This document shows positions 48,178-57,557 of a stretch of 64,000 nucleotides of DNA, piece by piece. Every line of letters begins with the position of its first letter. Position 1 is the stretch's first letter. Position numbers and translations under genes: made by a program. The stretch is from Salinarimonas ramus (GTDB lineage Bacteria; Pseudomonadota; Alphaproteobacteria; Rhizobiales; Beijerinckiaceae): contig NZ_BMMF01000003.1 of the NCBI RefSeq assembly GCF_014645695.1, positions 124,001-188,000 of the forward strand. Reading direction: 5' to 3'. A model generated the notes under the pieces. The model worked only from the letters and a program-made list of their open reading frames with translations. It did no database searches and was not told where the DNA came from.

Positions 48178-50007
48178 TCACGCCGCCCGCAGCCGCTCCA
48201 GGAACGCCCCCATCTCCCGGCGCAGGCGGTCCGCCTGCTCGGTGAGGGCGCCGGAGGCGGAGCGCAGCTCGGATGCCTTGTCGGTGGTCTCGGCAGCCGC
48301 GTTCGTCACCTCCGAGACGTTGCCCGCGATGCCCGCGGCGCCCGTGGCCGCCTGGGAGACGGAGCGGGCGATCTCGCTCGTCGCCGCGCGCTGCTGCTCC
48401 ACGGTAGCGGCGACCTGGGTGGAGATGCCGCTGATCTCGCGGATCGTGCGGCTGATCCCCTCGATCGCGGCGACCACCTCGCCGGACGCGGACTGCACGG
48501 AACCGATCTGGCCGGTGATCTCCTCCGTCGCCTTGGCGGTCTGGGCGGCGAGCGTCTTGACCTCGGCGGCGACGACCGCGAAGCCCTTGCCGGCCTCCCC
48601 CGCCCGCGCGGCTTCGATGGTCGCGTTGAGCGCGAGCAGGTTCGTCTGCGCCGCGATGGCGTCGATGAGATCGACGACGTCGCCGATGCGGGCGGTGGCA
48701 TCGCCCAGCGCGCGCACCTTGTCGCTCACCGACGTCGCCTCGGTGACCGCCGTGCCGGCGATGTCGGAGGCCTGCGAGACGCGCCCGCCGATCTCGGAGA
48801 TGGAGAGGCTCAGCTCCTCGCTCGCGGAGGCGACGGTCTGGACGTCGGCGCTGGCGCGCTCGGAGGCGGCGCCCACCTCGCGCCCGCGGCTCGTCGTCGT
48901 CGCGGCGAGATCGACGAGGCTGCCGGCCGACGCCTCGATCTGCTCGGCGGCGCTGGAGAGCGCGGAGACGATGCCGGCGACGGAGGAATCGAGCGCGTCC
49001 GCCATCGCCATCATCTCGCGACGGCGCTCGGCGGTGAGCTCCGCCCGGCGCGCTTCGTCCGCGCGGCGGCGCTCCTCCTCCTCGGCCATGCGCTCCTGCA
49101 TGGCCGCCTCGGCGGCCTCGGCCTCCTTGCGGGCGATGCGCCGCATCACCTGGAAGACGAGGGCGATGGTCGCGATACTCACCGCGGCGACGGCGGCGAC
49201 GAGAACCGCGATGGAGAAGACCTTGGTGGCGTCCATGGTCGCGGCGGAGGAGGAGACGTCCCACCGCGCCGCGATGTCGAAGGTGTGCTCGCCCTCGGCG
49301 TTTATGACGGGCAGCGTCGCCGAGGCCGGCACGGCGTCCTCCGGCAGGGCATAGCCTTGGGGATCGGCGAGGACCCGCGCGCCGTCGCGCGCGAGGAAGG
49401 CGAGCTCGAGACCGAGCGTGCGATCGGCGTGCGCGAGCGCGTGCAGCGGATCGGCGTGAACGACGAGATAGCCGACGACGCGAAGCCCGCCCACCGGCAC
49501 GATCGCGGCGATGCGCGGCGCACCGTCCTGCGCCCACTTGACGACGAGCGTCTCCAGCGCGGCGCTGCCGCTGCGCTCGGCGAGGCGCTCGGGAATGCTG
49601 GCCGGCGCGGAGAAATCGGGGGCGACGGCGTGCTCGGCGATGCGCCCGCCGTCGGCCCCGTAGAGCGAGATGCCGGACACCGCGACGGCGCCCGAGGTGA
49701 CGGCGTCCCGCCGCAGCATCTCCGGCAGGAGCGCCCGGGCCGCGGCGGCGTCGCCCGCACCGGCGGCCGCGCGCAGGTCGCCGACCTGCGCGATCTGAGC
49801 CGCGAGCGCGGTGACCGTGTCCGTGTACTCGCCCCAGGCCACGTCGGCGACGTAGCCGTTCATGATGGAGCCGAGCTGCGCGGCCGTCGCGTCGTGGACG
49901 GCCGTCTCGTAGCGGCTCGTGACGAGGGACATCACGCCGATCGCCGCGACGCAATTGAGTATCGCGGACGCGACGAGGATGGCGATGAGCTTCTTACGCT
50001 CCGTCAT
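48178..50007 (-). CDS. Methyl-accepting chemotaxis protein without HAMP, with coiled-coil linker
   Basis: A 609-residue inner-membrane receptor. TM1 is about residues 8-28 and TM2 about 270-293. The large periplasmic part between them has two-lobed sensor character ([20 protein letters not shown]-like strands and [33 protein letters not shown]), close to double-Cache or CHASE4-type domains. After TM2 there is no HAMP but a long charged helix (about 297-345, rich in Arg/Glu/Ala). The signalling domain has [18 protein letters not shown] and [20 protein letters not shown]. The ATG at 50007 removes a non-conserved 33-residue extension. It lies 43 bp after a rhodanese gene on the same strand. Confidence 0.9.
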   Translation of the reverse strand: MTERKKLIAILVASAILNCVAAIGVMSLVTSRYETAVHDATAAQLGSIMNGYVADVAWGEYTDTVTALAAQIAQVGDLRAAAGAGDAAAARALLPEMLRRDAVTSGAVAVSGISLYGADGGRIAEHAVAPDFSAPASIPERLAERSGSAALETLVVKWAQDGAPRIAAIVPVGGLRVVGYLVVHADPLHALAHADRTLGLELAFLARDGARVLADPQGYALPEDAVPASATLPVINAEGEHTFDIAARWDVSSSAATMDATKVFSIAVLVAAVAAVSIATIALVFQVMRRIARKEAEAAEAAMQERMAEEEERRRADEARRAELTAERRREMMAMADALDSSVAGIVSALSSAAEQIEASAGSLVDLAATTTSRGREVGAASERASADVQTVASASEELSLSISEIGGRVSQASDIAGTAVTEATSVSDKVRALGDATARIGDVVDLIDAIAAQTNLLALNATIEAARAGEAGKGFAVVAAEVKTLAAQTAKATEEITGQIGSVQSASGEVVAAIEGISRTIREISGISTQVAATVEQQRAATSEIARSVSQAATGAAGIAGNVSEVTNAAAETTDKASELRSASGALTEQADRLRREMGAFLERLRAA

Positions 50008-50050
50008 GGCGGGCTCGGCTCCGGTGGGGACGACGAGAGAAGGTCGGCGA

Positions 50051-50479
50051 TCAGTTCGACACGAGCGGCAGGCCGCGCTCCTTCCACTCTTCCATGCCCA
50101 GCGCATAGTAGTGGACGTTCGAATAGCCGTAGTTCACCGCCTTGATGGCGGCGTTGGCGGCGCGGCCGCAGGAGAGGCCGTTGCAATAGAAGAGGACCGG
50201 ATCTTCCTTGGCGCCGACATGGGCGGCGATGTCCGCCTCGCTCGCGATGTCGGTGTCGATGAGACGGATGGCGCCCTCGATGTGGCCGGCGTCGTAGTCG
50301 CCCTGACTGCGGTTGTCGAGGATGACGAGGTTGGGCGTCGAGGTGACCAGCTCGATCACGCCGTCGGCGTCGACGGTCGTGGCGCCGTCGATCTCCATCG
50401 GCGCGAGATCGGCGTGAGCCGCGGTGGCGAGGCCGGCGGCGAACAGGATGCCGGCGGCGAAAGTGGCGAGCGTGCGCAT
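50051..50479 (-). CDS. Periplasmic rhodanese-domain protein
   Basis: A 142-residue secreted single-domain rhodanese. The signal peptide ends near AHA-DL (residue 23). The domain has [23 protein letters not shown] and the active-site loop [14 protein letters not shown] with catalytic C99; the second cysteine C104 five residues on is typical of exported rhodanese-like proteins. Sulfur transfer or redox protection in the periplasm is likely, but the substrate is unknown. ATG 50479 follows AGGAGGT. It precedes the chemoreceptor gene. Confidence 0.88.
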   Translation of the reverse strand: MRTLATFAAGILFAAGLATAAHADLAPMEIDGATTVDADGVIELVTSTPNLVILDNRSQGDYDAGHIEGAIRLIDTDIASEADIAAHVGAKEDPVLFYCNGLSCGRAANAAIKAVNYGYSNVHYYALGMEEWKERGLPLVSN

Positions 50480-50651
50480 TGTCGTGACCTCCTGTGCGCG
50501 CAGGGACCTGAGTGGCGCGCGTTCGGATTTCACCACGTAAGCGATGAATCAAGTGTTTATGAGCGGCAAGATTGCGTTGGTTTCGGACGAGTTCATCCTC
50601 TCGCATCGAAACGATTCGAATTGACTACTCTCGCAAGGTACGAAGCTTCCG

Positions 50652-51182
50652 TTAGGTGATGCTCTTCAGCACCATCACTCCCCGCCCCGGCCGCTCGCCG
50701 GAACGGCCGGTCGCGACGAAGCCGACGTCTTCCAGGAGCCGGCGCGAGGCGGCGTTCTCGGGCGTCACCTCGGCCACGACGCGGGCGTCGGGGGCGAGCG
50801 TGCGCAGGCGCGCGACGAGCCCGCGGGCGGCCTCGCGGGCGATGCCGGCACCGCGCGCCGTCGGCGCGAGCCAGTAGCCGATCTCGATCGCCTCCCGCCC
50901 GTCGATCGGGGCGTGCGCATGGGCCCCGATCACGCCGACGAGCGTCGCCTCGCGCAAGATCCCGAGGAATCGTTCGCTCGCCCCCTCGCGATTGCGCGCG
51001 ATCAACGCCCGCGCGTCGTCGAGGCCGAACGGGTGCGGCAGGAAGGAGACGAAGGGCGCGACCGCCGGATCGTCGGTGATCGCCCGCAGCGCAGGCGCGT
51101 CCTCCGGCACGAGCGAACGCAGGACGAGGCGCGGCGTCTCGCAGGCGAGGGAGGACCAGAGCGTCGCGGGAAGAGCGCTCAC
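50652..51182 (-). CDS. GNAT family N-acetyltransferase (RimJ/RimL type)
   Basis: Acetyl-CoA-dependent acetyltransferase of 176 residues. Seen: LETPRLVLRSLVPEDAPAL-like N-terminus (here ACETPRLVLRSLVPEDAPAL), EIGYWLAPTARGAGIAREAARGL carrying the acetyl-CoA loop, and NAASRRLLEDVGFVATGR, the RimJ/RimL-type end. The target (protein N-terminus or small amine) cannot be told. Start GTG 51182 overlaps the xthA stop as GTGA, so translation is coupled. Confidence 0.88.
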   Translation of the reverse strand: MSALPATLWSSLACETPRLVLRSLVPEDAPALRAITDDPAVAPFVSFLPHPFGLDDARALIARNREGASERFLGILREATLVGVIGAHAHAPIDGREAIEIGYWLAPTARGAGIAREAARGLVARLRTLAPDARVVAEVTPENAASRRLLEDVGFVATGRSGERPGRGVMVLKSIT

Positions 51183-51994
51183 AGCTCCAGCGTCGCCGTC
51201 ACCGGCGCGTGGTCGGAGGGGCGGTCCCAGGAGCGGGCGTCCTGGAGGATTTCGACGCTGCGGCAGGTGCCCATCAGGTCCGGCGAGAGCCAGACGTGGT
51301 CGAGGCGCCGGCCCTTGTTCGCCTTCGCCCAATCGGGCGAGCGATAGCTCCACCAGGTGTAGATCTTCTCGGGCTCCGGCGTGAGCACCCGCGCGGCGTC
51401 GGCCCAGCCGGCCTCGCCGCGCAGGGTCTCCAGCGCCTGCGTCTCCACCGGCGTGTGGCTGACGACGTCGAGCAGCTGCTTGTGGCTCCACACGTCGTGC
51501 TCCAGCGGGGCGACGTTGAGGTCCCCGACGAGCACGGCCGGCGAGGCGGTCGGGCGGGCCGTGGCGCACCAGGCGCGCATCTCCGCGAGGAACTGGAGCT
51601 TGTGGGCGAACTTCTCGTTGAGCGCCGGATCGGGCACGTCCCCGCCGGCGGGGACGTAGAAATTATGGATGACCATACCCGCGGCCGCCCCGGCGCCGGC
51701 GGCGAGGCGCACGGACATGTGGCGCGCGTCGGCCTTGCCGCAGAAGCTCATCGTCTCCGGCGCCTCGAAGGGCAGGCGCGAGAGGATGGCGACGCCGTGA
51801 TAGCCCTTCTGCCCGACGAAGTGGATGTGCTCGTAGCCCGCCTTGCGCAGATCGGAGGACGGGAACTTGTCGTCCGGGCACTTGGTCTCCTGCAGGCAGA
51901 GCACGTCCGGCGCCTGCTCGTCGAGGAGGCGCAGGACGAGGGGCAGGCGCAGGCGCACCGAGTTGATGTTCCAGGTCGTGATCCGCAGCCGCAC
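51179..51994 (-). CDS. xthA: Exodeoxyribonuclease III
   Basis: Base-excision repair AP endonuclease and 3'-5' exonuclease, 271 residues. Catalytic motifs: TTWNINSVR at the N-terminus, LCLQETKCPDDKFP (metal-binding Glu), NFYVPAGGD, GDLNVAPLEHDV, and the C-terminal WDRPSDHAPV with the Asp-His pair. RRLDHVWLS supplies the last conserved Asp. ATG 51994. Coupled to the GNAT gene downstream. Confidence 0.96.
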   Translation of the reverse strand: MRLRITTWNINSVRLRLPLVLRLLDEQAPDVLCLQETKCPDDKFPSSDLRKAGYEHIHFVGQKGYHGVAILSRLPFEAPETMSFCGKADARHMSVRLAAGAGAAAGMVIHNFYVPAGGDVPDPALNEKFAHKLQFLAEMRAWCATARPTASPAVLVGDLNVAPLEHDVWSHKQLLDVVSHTPVETQALETLRGEAGWADAARVLTPEPEKIYTWWSYRSPDWAKANKGRRLDHVWLSPDLMGTCRSVEILQDARSWDRPSDHAPVTATLEL

Positions 51995-52085
51995 GCCGCC
52001 CTCCTCGGGTCGCCTCGTTCGCGCCTTCGGCGTACGACGCGAGACGGCGCCTGGGAAGCGGGGCCGTCGGTCGCGGCGCCTCTTG

Positions 52086-53381
52086 TCAACAGCCGAGCGC
52101 CGCCTCGATGCCGGCTGCGACCTCGAGAAGCGTGCGATCGTGCCCGCGCCGCTTCATCAGCATGAGGCCGGCCGGACGCGCCATGCCCGGCATCGGCAGG
52201 CTGATGCCGGTGAGGTCGAAGAGGTTGCCCATGCTGGTGTTGCGCAGCATCAGGATGTTGGCGGCGCGGAACGCGTCCGAATCCGCCTCCAGCGTCGCGA
52301 TCGGCGGCGCGGTCGTCGCCGTGCTCGGCAGAGCGAGGACGTCGAGGGGCGCGAGCCGCCGGTCCATGGCCGCGACGAGCGCCTCGCGCGTCGCGAGATA
52401 GGCCTGATAGGGCGCTGCCCCGATCCCGGCGCCGAGGCGGATGCGGGCGAGGACGTTCTGGTCGTAGCCGGCGGCGTGGGGCTCGTGCATCTGCGCGTGG
52501 ACCGCCGCGGCCTCGATGGCGACGAGGGGCGCGCCCGCCCGCGTCGCCGCCTCGTTCATCGCCTCCAGGAGATCGTCGATCGGATGCTCGACGATGCGCG
52601 CGCCCGCCGCGGCGAGACGCTCGAGCGTCGCCTCGAAGGCGTGCGCGACGACGTCCTCGGTCTGCGTGAACAGCAGCCCCCGCGGCACGCCGATGCGCAG
52701 GCCCGCCACCGGCATGGCGTCGAGGGTGGAGGGCTCCTCGCCCGCCATCACCGCGTCGGCGGCGGCGCAGTGCGCGACCGTCCGCGCCAGCGGCCCGATG
52801 GAATCGAGCGTCCGCGAGAGCGGATAGGCGCCGCGCGTCGGGACGCGCGAGGCCGTCGGCTTGAAGCCGACGACGCCGTTGAGCGAGGCGGGGATGCGCA
52901 CGGAGCCACCGGTATCGGTGCCGATGGCGATGTCGCAGGTCCCCTCCCCCACGCTCACGCCCGCGCCGGACGACGAGCCGCCGGGGACGCGGGCGGGATC
53001 GGCGGCGTTGCCCGGCGTGCCCCAATGCGGGTTGATGCCGATGCCGGAGAAGGCGAACTCGGACATGTTGGTCTTGCCCACGATCACCGCGCCGGCGCGA
53101 CGAAGCCGCGCGACGACGGGCGCGTCGGCGTCCGCGGAAGACGCGTCGCGCAGGATCTTCGAGCCGGCCGTCGTCGGCTCGCCGGCGACGTCGAACAGGT
53201 CCTTGATCGACACGAGCGCCCCGTCGAGCGGCCCCAGAGAGACGCCGACCCTGCGCCGCGCGTCGGCGGCATCCGCGGCGGCGCGGGCGGCTTGCGCGTA
53301 GATGCGGGTGTAGACGCGCTCCTCGGCGGCGCGGGCTTCGAGGCGGGAGAGCACGCTCTCCAGGCGATCGCGGACGGTCAT
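52086..53381 (-). CDS. Amidase (amidase signature family)
   Basis: A 431-residue amide hydrolase. Ser-Ser-Lys triad: K60 in VSIKDLFDVAG, cis-serine S136 in VPGGSSSGAGV, nucleophile S160 in GTDTGGSVRIP. GEGTCDIAIGTDTGGS and NTSMGNLFDLTGISLPMP are as in the family. No tRNA-dependent amidotransferase (gatB/gatC) genes are adjacent, so it is a free amidase rather than GatA. The 15 residues before ATG 53381 were excluded as non-conserved. Single gene between xthA and the BrnTA pair. Confidence 0.92.
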   Translation of the reverse strand: MTVRDRLESVLSRLEARAAEERVYTRIYAQAARAAADAADARRRVGVSLGPLDGALVSIKDLFDVAGEPTTAGSKILRDASSADADAPVVARLRRAGAVIVGKTNMSEFAFSGIGINPHWGTPGNAADPARVPGGSSSGAGVSVGEGTCDIAIGTDTGGSVRIPASLNGVVGFKPTASRVPTRGAYPLSRTLDSIGPLARTVAHCAAADAVMAGEEPSTLDAMPVAGLRIGVPRGLLFTQTEDVVAHAFEATLERLAAAGARIVEHPIDDLLEAMNEAATRAGAPLVAIEAAAVHAQMHEPHAAGYDQNVLARIRLGAGIGAAPYQAYLATREALVAAMDRRLAPLDVLALPSTATTAPPIATLEADSDAFRAANILMLRNTSMGNLFDLTGISLPMPGMARPAGLMLMKRRGHDRTLLEVAAGIEAALGC

Positions 53382-53482
53382 GGGGATCGGGTCACGAGGC
53401 TTCTTCGGGAGCGCGCATGGCGACATGCGGGGGCGATGCCGTCAAGGCGCAAGGGACCCACATGGTCTCCGCGACGCCGCTC

Positions 53483-53776
53483 TCAGGTCTTCGCCTTGGC
53501 CTTCACGTAGGCCGCGAGAACGTCGGCCATCCGGCGCGTGTAGCCCTTCGGATCTTCCTGCTTGAAAAATGCGACGACTTCCGGATCGACCCTCATCGTC
53601 ACCGTCGGCTTCGGACCGGGCGTGTGCGGCTCCACCTGGCGCCAGAAGGTCGGATCGAGCTCGGGCGCGTCGCTGAAGTCGATGTCCGCGTCGTCGAGCG
53701 CATCCCACCGAGCGGCGGTCTCGTCCGACAGCTCTGGAGGATCATTGGGGTCGAGGGTGAATCGGACCTTCTGCAT
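53483..53776 (-). CDS. brnA: BrnA-type antitoxin
   Basis: A 97-residue CopG/ribbon-helix-helix antitoxin. The segment SDETAARWDALDDADIDFSDAPELDPTFWRQ and then PTVTMRVDPEVVAFFKQEDPKGYTRRMADVL (read in short stretches) are the BrnA hallmarks; the second part is the DNA-binding RHH fold. The gene starts inside the end of brnT (35-bp overlap), the normal toxin-first order of BrnTA, which autoregulates its own operon. The C-terminus is lysine-rich. Confidence 0.9.
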   Translation of the reverse strand: MQKVRFTLDPNDPPELSDETAARWDALDDADIDFSDAPELDPTFWRQVEPHTPGPKPTVTMRVDPEVVAFFKQEDPKGYTRRMADVLAAYVKAKAKT

Positions 53777-54032
53777 AGAGGCGTCTCTCGCGTGCGCTCG
53801 CCTTCCGAGCGGATATGATGCGCGTCACACCGGCACGCTGCGTGTGTACCACGCACCAAGCTTGTCCGCGCACGATGCCGACCGTCAGCCATCGGCTCTC
53901 GCCGTAGTCTTGACGGTCATCCCGCCACGTGCACCGGCGAGGATCGAGAAAGACGAGGACGGCCTCGCGGAACGCAATTCCGTGCTTGACCAGATTGATC
54001 CGGCCCTTGGCCTCGTCCCACTCGAATTCCAT
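53742..54032 (-). CDS. brnT: BrnT-type ribonuclease toxin
   Basis: A 96-residue toxin of the BrnT family, related in fold to RelE. MEFEWDEAKGRINLVKHGIAFREAV is the classic N-terminus with the conserved Lys/Asn/His, and RVISARKASARERRLYA-like C-terminus (here TRIISARKASARERRLYAE) holds the catalytic Arg/Glu region. Known to cleave RNA and to be neutralised by BrnA. Located just downstream of lpxB, same strand, with about 110 bp between, in AT-richer DNA. Confidence 0.93.
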   Translation of the reverse strand: MEFEWDEAKGRINLVKHGIAFREAVLVFLDPRRCTWRDDRQDYGESRWLTVGIVRGQAWCVVHTQRAGVTRIISARKASARERRLYAEGPIHPRPQ

Positions 54033-54142
54033 TCCGTACGCACCAACGACACGTAAGACGAATTGCGATACGAATCAAGGTCGCTCGCCTACGGAACAGC
54101 TACCTTGAATATCGCTGGAGGTCCACAAGCCGCCCACAGCAC

Positions 54143-55303
54143 TCACTTCGCCATCGTCTCCAGCGTCACCCGCGCGGCGGCCTCGCTCGGGGTCTCGCCG
54201 CCGAGATCCATGGCGGCGTCGATGCGGGCGAAGGCGTCGAGCTGGGCGCGGCGGGCAGGTGTGTCGGCGGCGAGGGGGGCGAGCGCGGCGGCGAGCGTGT
54301 CGCCGCGGCAATCCGCCTGGACGAATTCCGGGATCGCCTTCTCGCCGAGGACGAGGTTGGCCAAGACGATGGTGTCCACCGTGAGCAGCCATCTCAGCTG
54401 CTCCTCGAGCCTGGAGACCTTGTAGGCGACGACCATGGGCACGGCGGCGAGCGCGAGCTCGAGGGTGACGGTGCCGGACGCCGCGAGCGCGGCGTGCGCG
54501 CGGCGGAAGGCGGCGCGCTTGGCCTCCTCGCCGTGGACGATCGTAGGCGCGATCGGCCAGTCCCGCACGCCCGCCTCGATGAGCGGCAGGACGTGGTCGA
54601 CGGCCGGCAGCGTCAGCGCGATCTCGCGCCCGCCCAGCGCCTCGCGCAGGCGGCCGATCGCCTCGCCGAAGGGCGCCATCAGCCGCGAGACCTCCGAGCG
54701 GCGGCTGCCGGGCAGCACCAGAAGTTCGAGGGGCCCCTCCCCGATCGGGCGGCGCTCGCCGGGCGCCGGGCGCAGCTCATCCGTGTGCTCGATGAGAGGA
54801 TGGCCGACATAGGTGCAGGGCGGGCCGCCGAGGCGGGCGTGAGCCGCCGGCTCGAAGGGCTTCAAGGCGAGCACATGGTCGATATACGCCCGCATCTTGC
54901 GCGCCCGCCCCGGCCGCCAGGCCCAGACGGTGGGAGAGACGTAGTTGATCACCGTGAGGTCCGGCCGCTTGCGGCGCGCGCGGCGCGCGACACGATGGGT
55001 GAAGTCCGGGCTATCGATGAGGACGAGGGCGTCCGGCTCCGCGGCCAGTACCGCCTTCGTCGTCTCGTCGATGCGCCGCAGGAGCGAGGGCAGGCGCGCG
55101 AGAACGGGGAGGATGCCCATGATGGAGAGCTCCGCCATCGGGAACAGGCTGTCGAGCCCCTCCCCCGCCATGCGCCGCCCGCCGATGCCCACGAAGCGGG
55201 CGCCGGGCACCCGCGCGCGGATCGCGCGCATCAGCCCCGCGCCCAGCGCGTCCCCCGATTCCTCGCCGGCGATGAGATAGATGAGCGGTGCCTCGCGGCT
55301 CAT
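54143..55303 (-). CDS. lpxB: Lipid-A-disaccharide synthase
   Basis: Joins lipid X and UDP-diacylglucosamine to make the lipid A disaccharide at the inner membrane. The 386 residues show IAGEESGDALGAGLMRAI, LIDSPDFTHRVARR, NYVSPTVWAWRPGRARKM and the C-terminal GTVTLELALAAVPMVVAYKVS, all typical of family GT19. ATG 55303 overlaps the lpxI stop (ATGA). Last gene of the envelope cluster; the next gene is the accessory BrnT. Confidence 0.96.
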   Translation of the reverse strand: MSREAPLIYLIAGEESGDALGAGLMRAIRARVPGARFVGIGGRRMAGEGLDSLFPMAELSIMGILPVLARLPSLLRRIDETTKAVLAAEPDALVLIDSPDFTHRVARRARRKRPDLTVINYVSPTVWAWRPGRARKMRAYIDHVLALKPFEPAAHARLGGPPCTYVGHPLIEHTDELRPAPGERRPIGEGPLELLVLPGSRRSEVSRLMAPFGEAIGRLREALGGREIALTLPAVDHVLPLIEAGVRDWPIAPTIVHGEEAKRAAFRRAHAALAASGTVTLELALAAVPMVVAYKVSRLEEQLRWLLTVDTIVLANLVLGEKAIPEFVQADCRGDTLAAALAPLAADTPARRAQLDAFARIDAAMDLGGETPSEAAARVTLETMAK

Positions 55304-56214
55304 GACGGGATCTCTCCGGGTCTCGCGGGATCGACGCCGACGAGGAAGAGCCCCGCCCGGTTCGCCTCCGCGATCATGGCCTCGCGATCGATGGTCAGCG
55401 TCGCGCCCGCGCCGAGCGCGATGCCGGCGAGGCCGGCGCGGGCCGCGTTGCGGACGGTGCGCGGGCCGCTGGCGGCGAGGTCGACGCGCCGATCCTGGCC
55501 CGCCTTCGCCGCCTTGACGAGAACGCCGCCGACGGGCTCGGCGCGGCGCAGGAAGGGGATCGCGCGCCCGATCCCGCCGAGCCCGAGCGTCCCCAGCCCC
55601 AATGCGCCACGCCCGAGCATGCCGACACGCCGGAGCATCCGGTCCGTCCCCTCCGGCCCCTCGATGGCGAGCACGCGCCCCTCCATCGCGACGCAGGCCT
55701 GGCCCACGTCGAAGGGCGAGAGCGCGGCGAGGCAGGAGAAGCCGGTCTCGATGGCGCGCCGGTGCTCGGGGCCAGGGCGGACGCTGCCGAGGAGACCCGC
55801 GGGCGCGAGGAGGTCGGGGGCGATCTCGTGGGCGCCGAGGACGACGTGCCCCTCCTGCTCCAGGAGCGCGACGACGCCGCGCAGGAGGTGATCGTCGCCC
55901 CGCGCGAAGATCTCGGCGAGCTCGCGCCTGTTGCGCCACGCGGCGACGCCGCTCGCCAGCGCCGCGGGCGAGGGCCGGGCGACGCCGCCGGCGAGGGTGA
56001 CGGCGGACGGCCGCCATTCGGCGAGCTGGGCGAGGACGCCCGAGACGTCGAGGAGGCTCATCGTGCGGTCGGCGCGGCGCCGGATCGGCGCATCCGCGAA
56101 GCCGCCGAGCGCGATGACGCGGCAGGGCCGACCGGCGGCGTCGAGGGCGGCGAGGAGCTGCCCCGGCAGCGCCCCCGATCCGGCGACGACGACGACGGGC
56201 CCCGCGCCGTCCAT
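55300..56214 (-). CDS. lpxI: UDP-2,3-diacylglucosamine diphosphatase LpxI
   Basis: Hydrolyses UDP-2,3-diacylglucosamine to lipid X, replacing LpxH in alphaproteobacteria. The 304 residues have VVVAGSGALPGQLLAAL (N-terminal domain), VTLAGGVARPSPAAL, AIEGPEGTDRMLRRVG, GGVLVKAAKAGQDRRVDLAASGP and TIDREAMIAEANRAGLFLVGVD. Between EGTDRMLRRV and GGVLVKA there is an extra glycine/leucine-rich piece (GALGLGTLGLGGIGRAIPFL) that is not usual in LpxI. ATG 56214; 2 bp after lpxA's stop; overlaps lpxB. Confidence 0.94.
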   Translation of the reverse strand: MDGAGPVVVVAGSGALPGQLLAALDAAGRPCRVIALGGFADAPIRRRADRTMSLLDVSGVLAQLAEWRPSAVTLAGGVARPSPAALASGVAAWRNRRELAEIFARGDDHLLRGVVALLEQEGHVVLGAHEIAPDLLAPAGLLGSVRPGPEHRRAIETGFSCLAALSPFDVGQACVAMEGRVLAIEGPEGTDRMLRRVGMLGRGALGLGTLGLGGIGRAIPFLRRAEPVGGVLVKAAKAGQDRRVDLAASGPRTVRNAARAGLAGIALGAGATLTIDREAMIAEANRAGLFLVGVDPARPGEIPS

Positions 56215-56216
56215 GG

Positions 56217-57044
56217 TCAGTCGCTCGCTCCCGAGGCGGCGGTGGCGGCGGAGCGCGCGGCGGGCGTCATGATCGAGCGCTTGCCGGCGCTACGCACGAA
56301 GTCGAGCACCTCGCGCACCTGAGGGCTTTCGCCGTGGCGCGCCTCGACGGCGTCGGCGCGGGCCGCGAGCGTGCCCTCGCCCTCGAACAGCTCGCGATAG
56401 GCGCGGCGCAGCGTGTGGATCGCCTCGCGGGAGAAGCCGCGGCGCTTGAGGCCCACGAGGTTGAGGCCGGCGAGATCGGCGCGGTTGCCGATGGCCATGC
56501 CGTAGGGGATGACGTCGTGCTCCACCGCCGCGAGGCCGCCGACGAAGGCGTAGGCGCCGATGCGCACGAACTGATGAATGCCGGCGCCGCCGCCGACGAT
56601 GGCGAAGTCGCCGATCGTCACGTGCCCGCCGAGCATCGCCGTGTTCGTGAGGACGACGTTGTTCCCGATGTGGTTGTCGTGCGCCACGTGGGCGTAGGCG
56701 AGGATGAAGCAGCGGTCTCCCACCCGCGTCTCGCCGCCGCCCTGCGGCGTGCCGCGATGCATGGTCACCGCCTCGCGGATCGTGCAATCCGCGCCGACGA
56801 CGAGGCGCGTCGGGCTGCCGTCGAACTTCAGATCCTGAGGCGGGCCGCCGAGGCAGGCGAAGGGGTGGATGCGCGTACGCGCACCGATGGTCGTGTGGCC
56901 CTCCACAACGACGTGGCTCTCGAGCACGGCGCCGTCGCCGAGCGTCACGTCCGCACCGACCCGGCAGAACGGGCCGACGCTCACGCCCTCGCCCAGGGTG
57001 GCGCCGTCCTCGACGATCGCTGTCGGGTGGATCGCCGCGCTCAC
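56217..57044 (-). CDS. lpxA: UDP-N-acetylglucosamine acyltransferase
   Basis: First step of lipid A synthesis: 3-O-acylation of UDP-GlcNAc from acyl-ACP. The 275 residues form a hexapeptide-repeat beta helix ([20 protein letters not shown] onward), with catalytic H122 in [14 protein letters not shown] and the C-terminal helical domain [20 protein letters not shown]. Start GTG 57044 overlaps the fabZ stop (GTGA). An extra tail of about 15 residues ([13 protein letters not shown]) ends the protein. Confidence 0.95.
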   Translation of the reverse strand: MSAAIHPTAIVEDGATLGEGVSVGPFCRVGADVTLGDGAVLESHVVVEGHTTIGARTRIHPFACLGGPPQDLKFDGSPTRLVVGADCTIREAVTMHRGTPQGGGETRVGDRCFILAYAHVAHDNHIGNNVVLTNTAMLGGHVTIGDFAIVGGGAGIHQFVRIGAYAFVGGLAAVEHDVIPYGMAIGNRADLAGLNLVGLKRRGFSREAIHTLRRAYRELFEGEGTLAARADAVEARHGESPQVREVLDFVRSAGKRSIMTPAARSAATAASGASD

Positions 57045-57520
57045 GTGAGCACCAGCATGGCAGAGAGCTCGGCCTCTGCGACGAGCGTGCCGTCGACATA
57101 GGCCTCGCCGCGATACCACCACATGGCGCGGCGCTGGTTGAGCTTGGTCATCCGGTACTCCAGCACGTCGCCGGGCTGGACGGGCTTCCTGAACTTCACC
57201 TTGTCCATGGTCATGAAGAAGACCTGCTCGGGCTTCTTCTTCTGCCCGCGCTGAGCGAGCACGCAGATGGCGCCCGCCGTCTGCGCCATGCCCTCGCAGA
57301 TGAGCACGCCGGGGAAGATCGGCCGCACGGGGAAGTGGCCGGTGAATTGCGGCTCGTTGAACGTGACGTTCTTGATGCCGACGCAGGCGCGGTCGCCGTC
57401 GATGTCGCGGATGCGATCGACGAGCAGGAACGGATAACGGTGCGGCAGGAGCTCCAGGATCTCGACGATGTCGACGGCCTCGAGCGTCGACGGGCTCGTC
57501 TCTCCGATGGTCTCGCTCAT
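57041..57520 (-). CDS. fabZ: 3-hydroxyacyl-[ACP] dehydratase FabZ
   Basis: Dehydrates 3-hydroxyacyl-ACP in fatty acid synthesis and supplies the acyl chains used by lpxA/lpxD. The 159 residues include [34 protein letters not shown] with catalytic H62 and E76, and [16 protein letters not shown] 57520 has AAGGGAG upstream; the frame is open further back but antisense-like there. Coupled to lpxA; 37 bp after lpxD. Confidence 0.96.
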   Translation of the reverse strand: MSETIGETSPSTLEAVDIVEILELLPHRYPFLLVDRIRDIDGDRACVGIKNVTFNEPQFTGHFPVRPIFPGVLICEGMAQTAGAICVLAQRGQKKKPEQVFFMTMDKVKFRKPVQPGDVLEYRMTKLNQRRAMWWYRGEAYVDGTLVAEAELSAMLVLT

Positions 57521-57557
57521 GCGTGTCGCTCCCTTCCTCGCTCTCGCCCGCAGGGCC

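Noticed and set aside
52086-53381. GatA subunit of the tRNA amidotransferase
   Set aside because: No gatB or gatC next to it, and the protein is about 50 residues shorter than usual GatA; a free amidase fits better.
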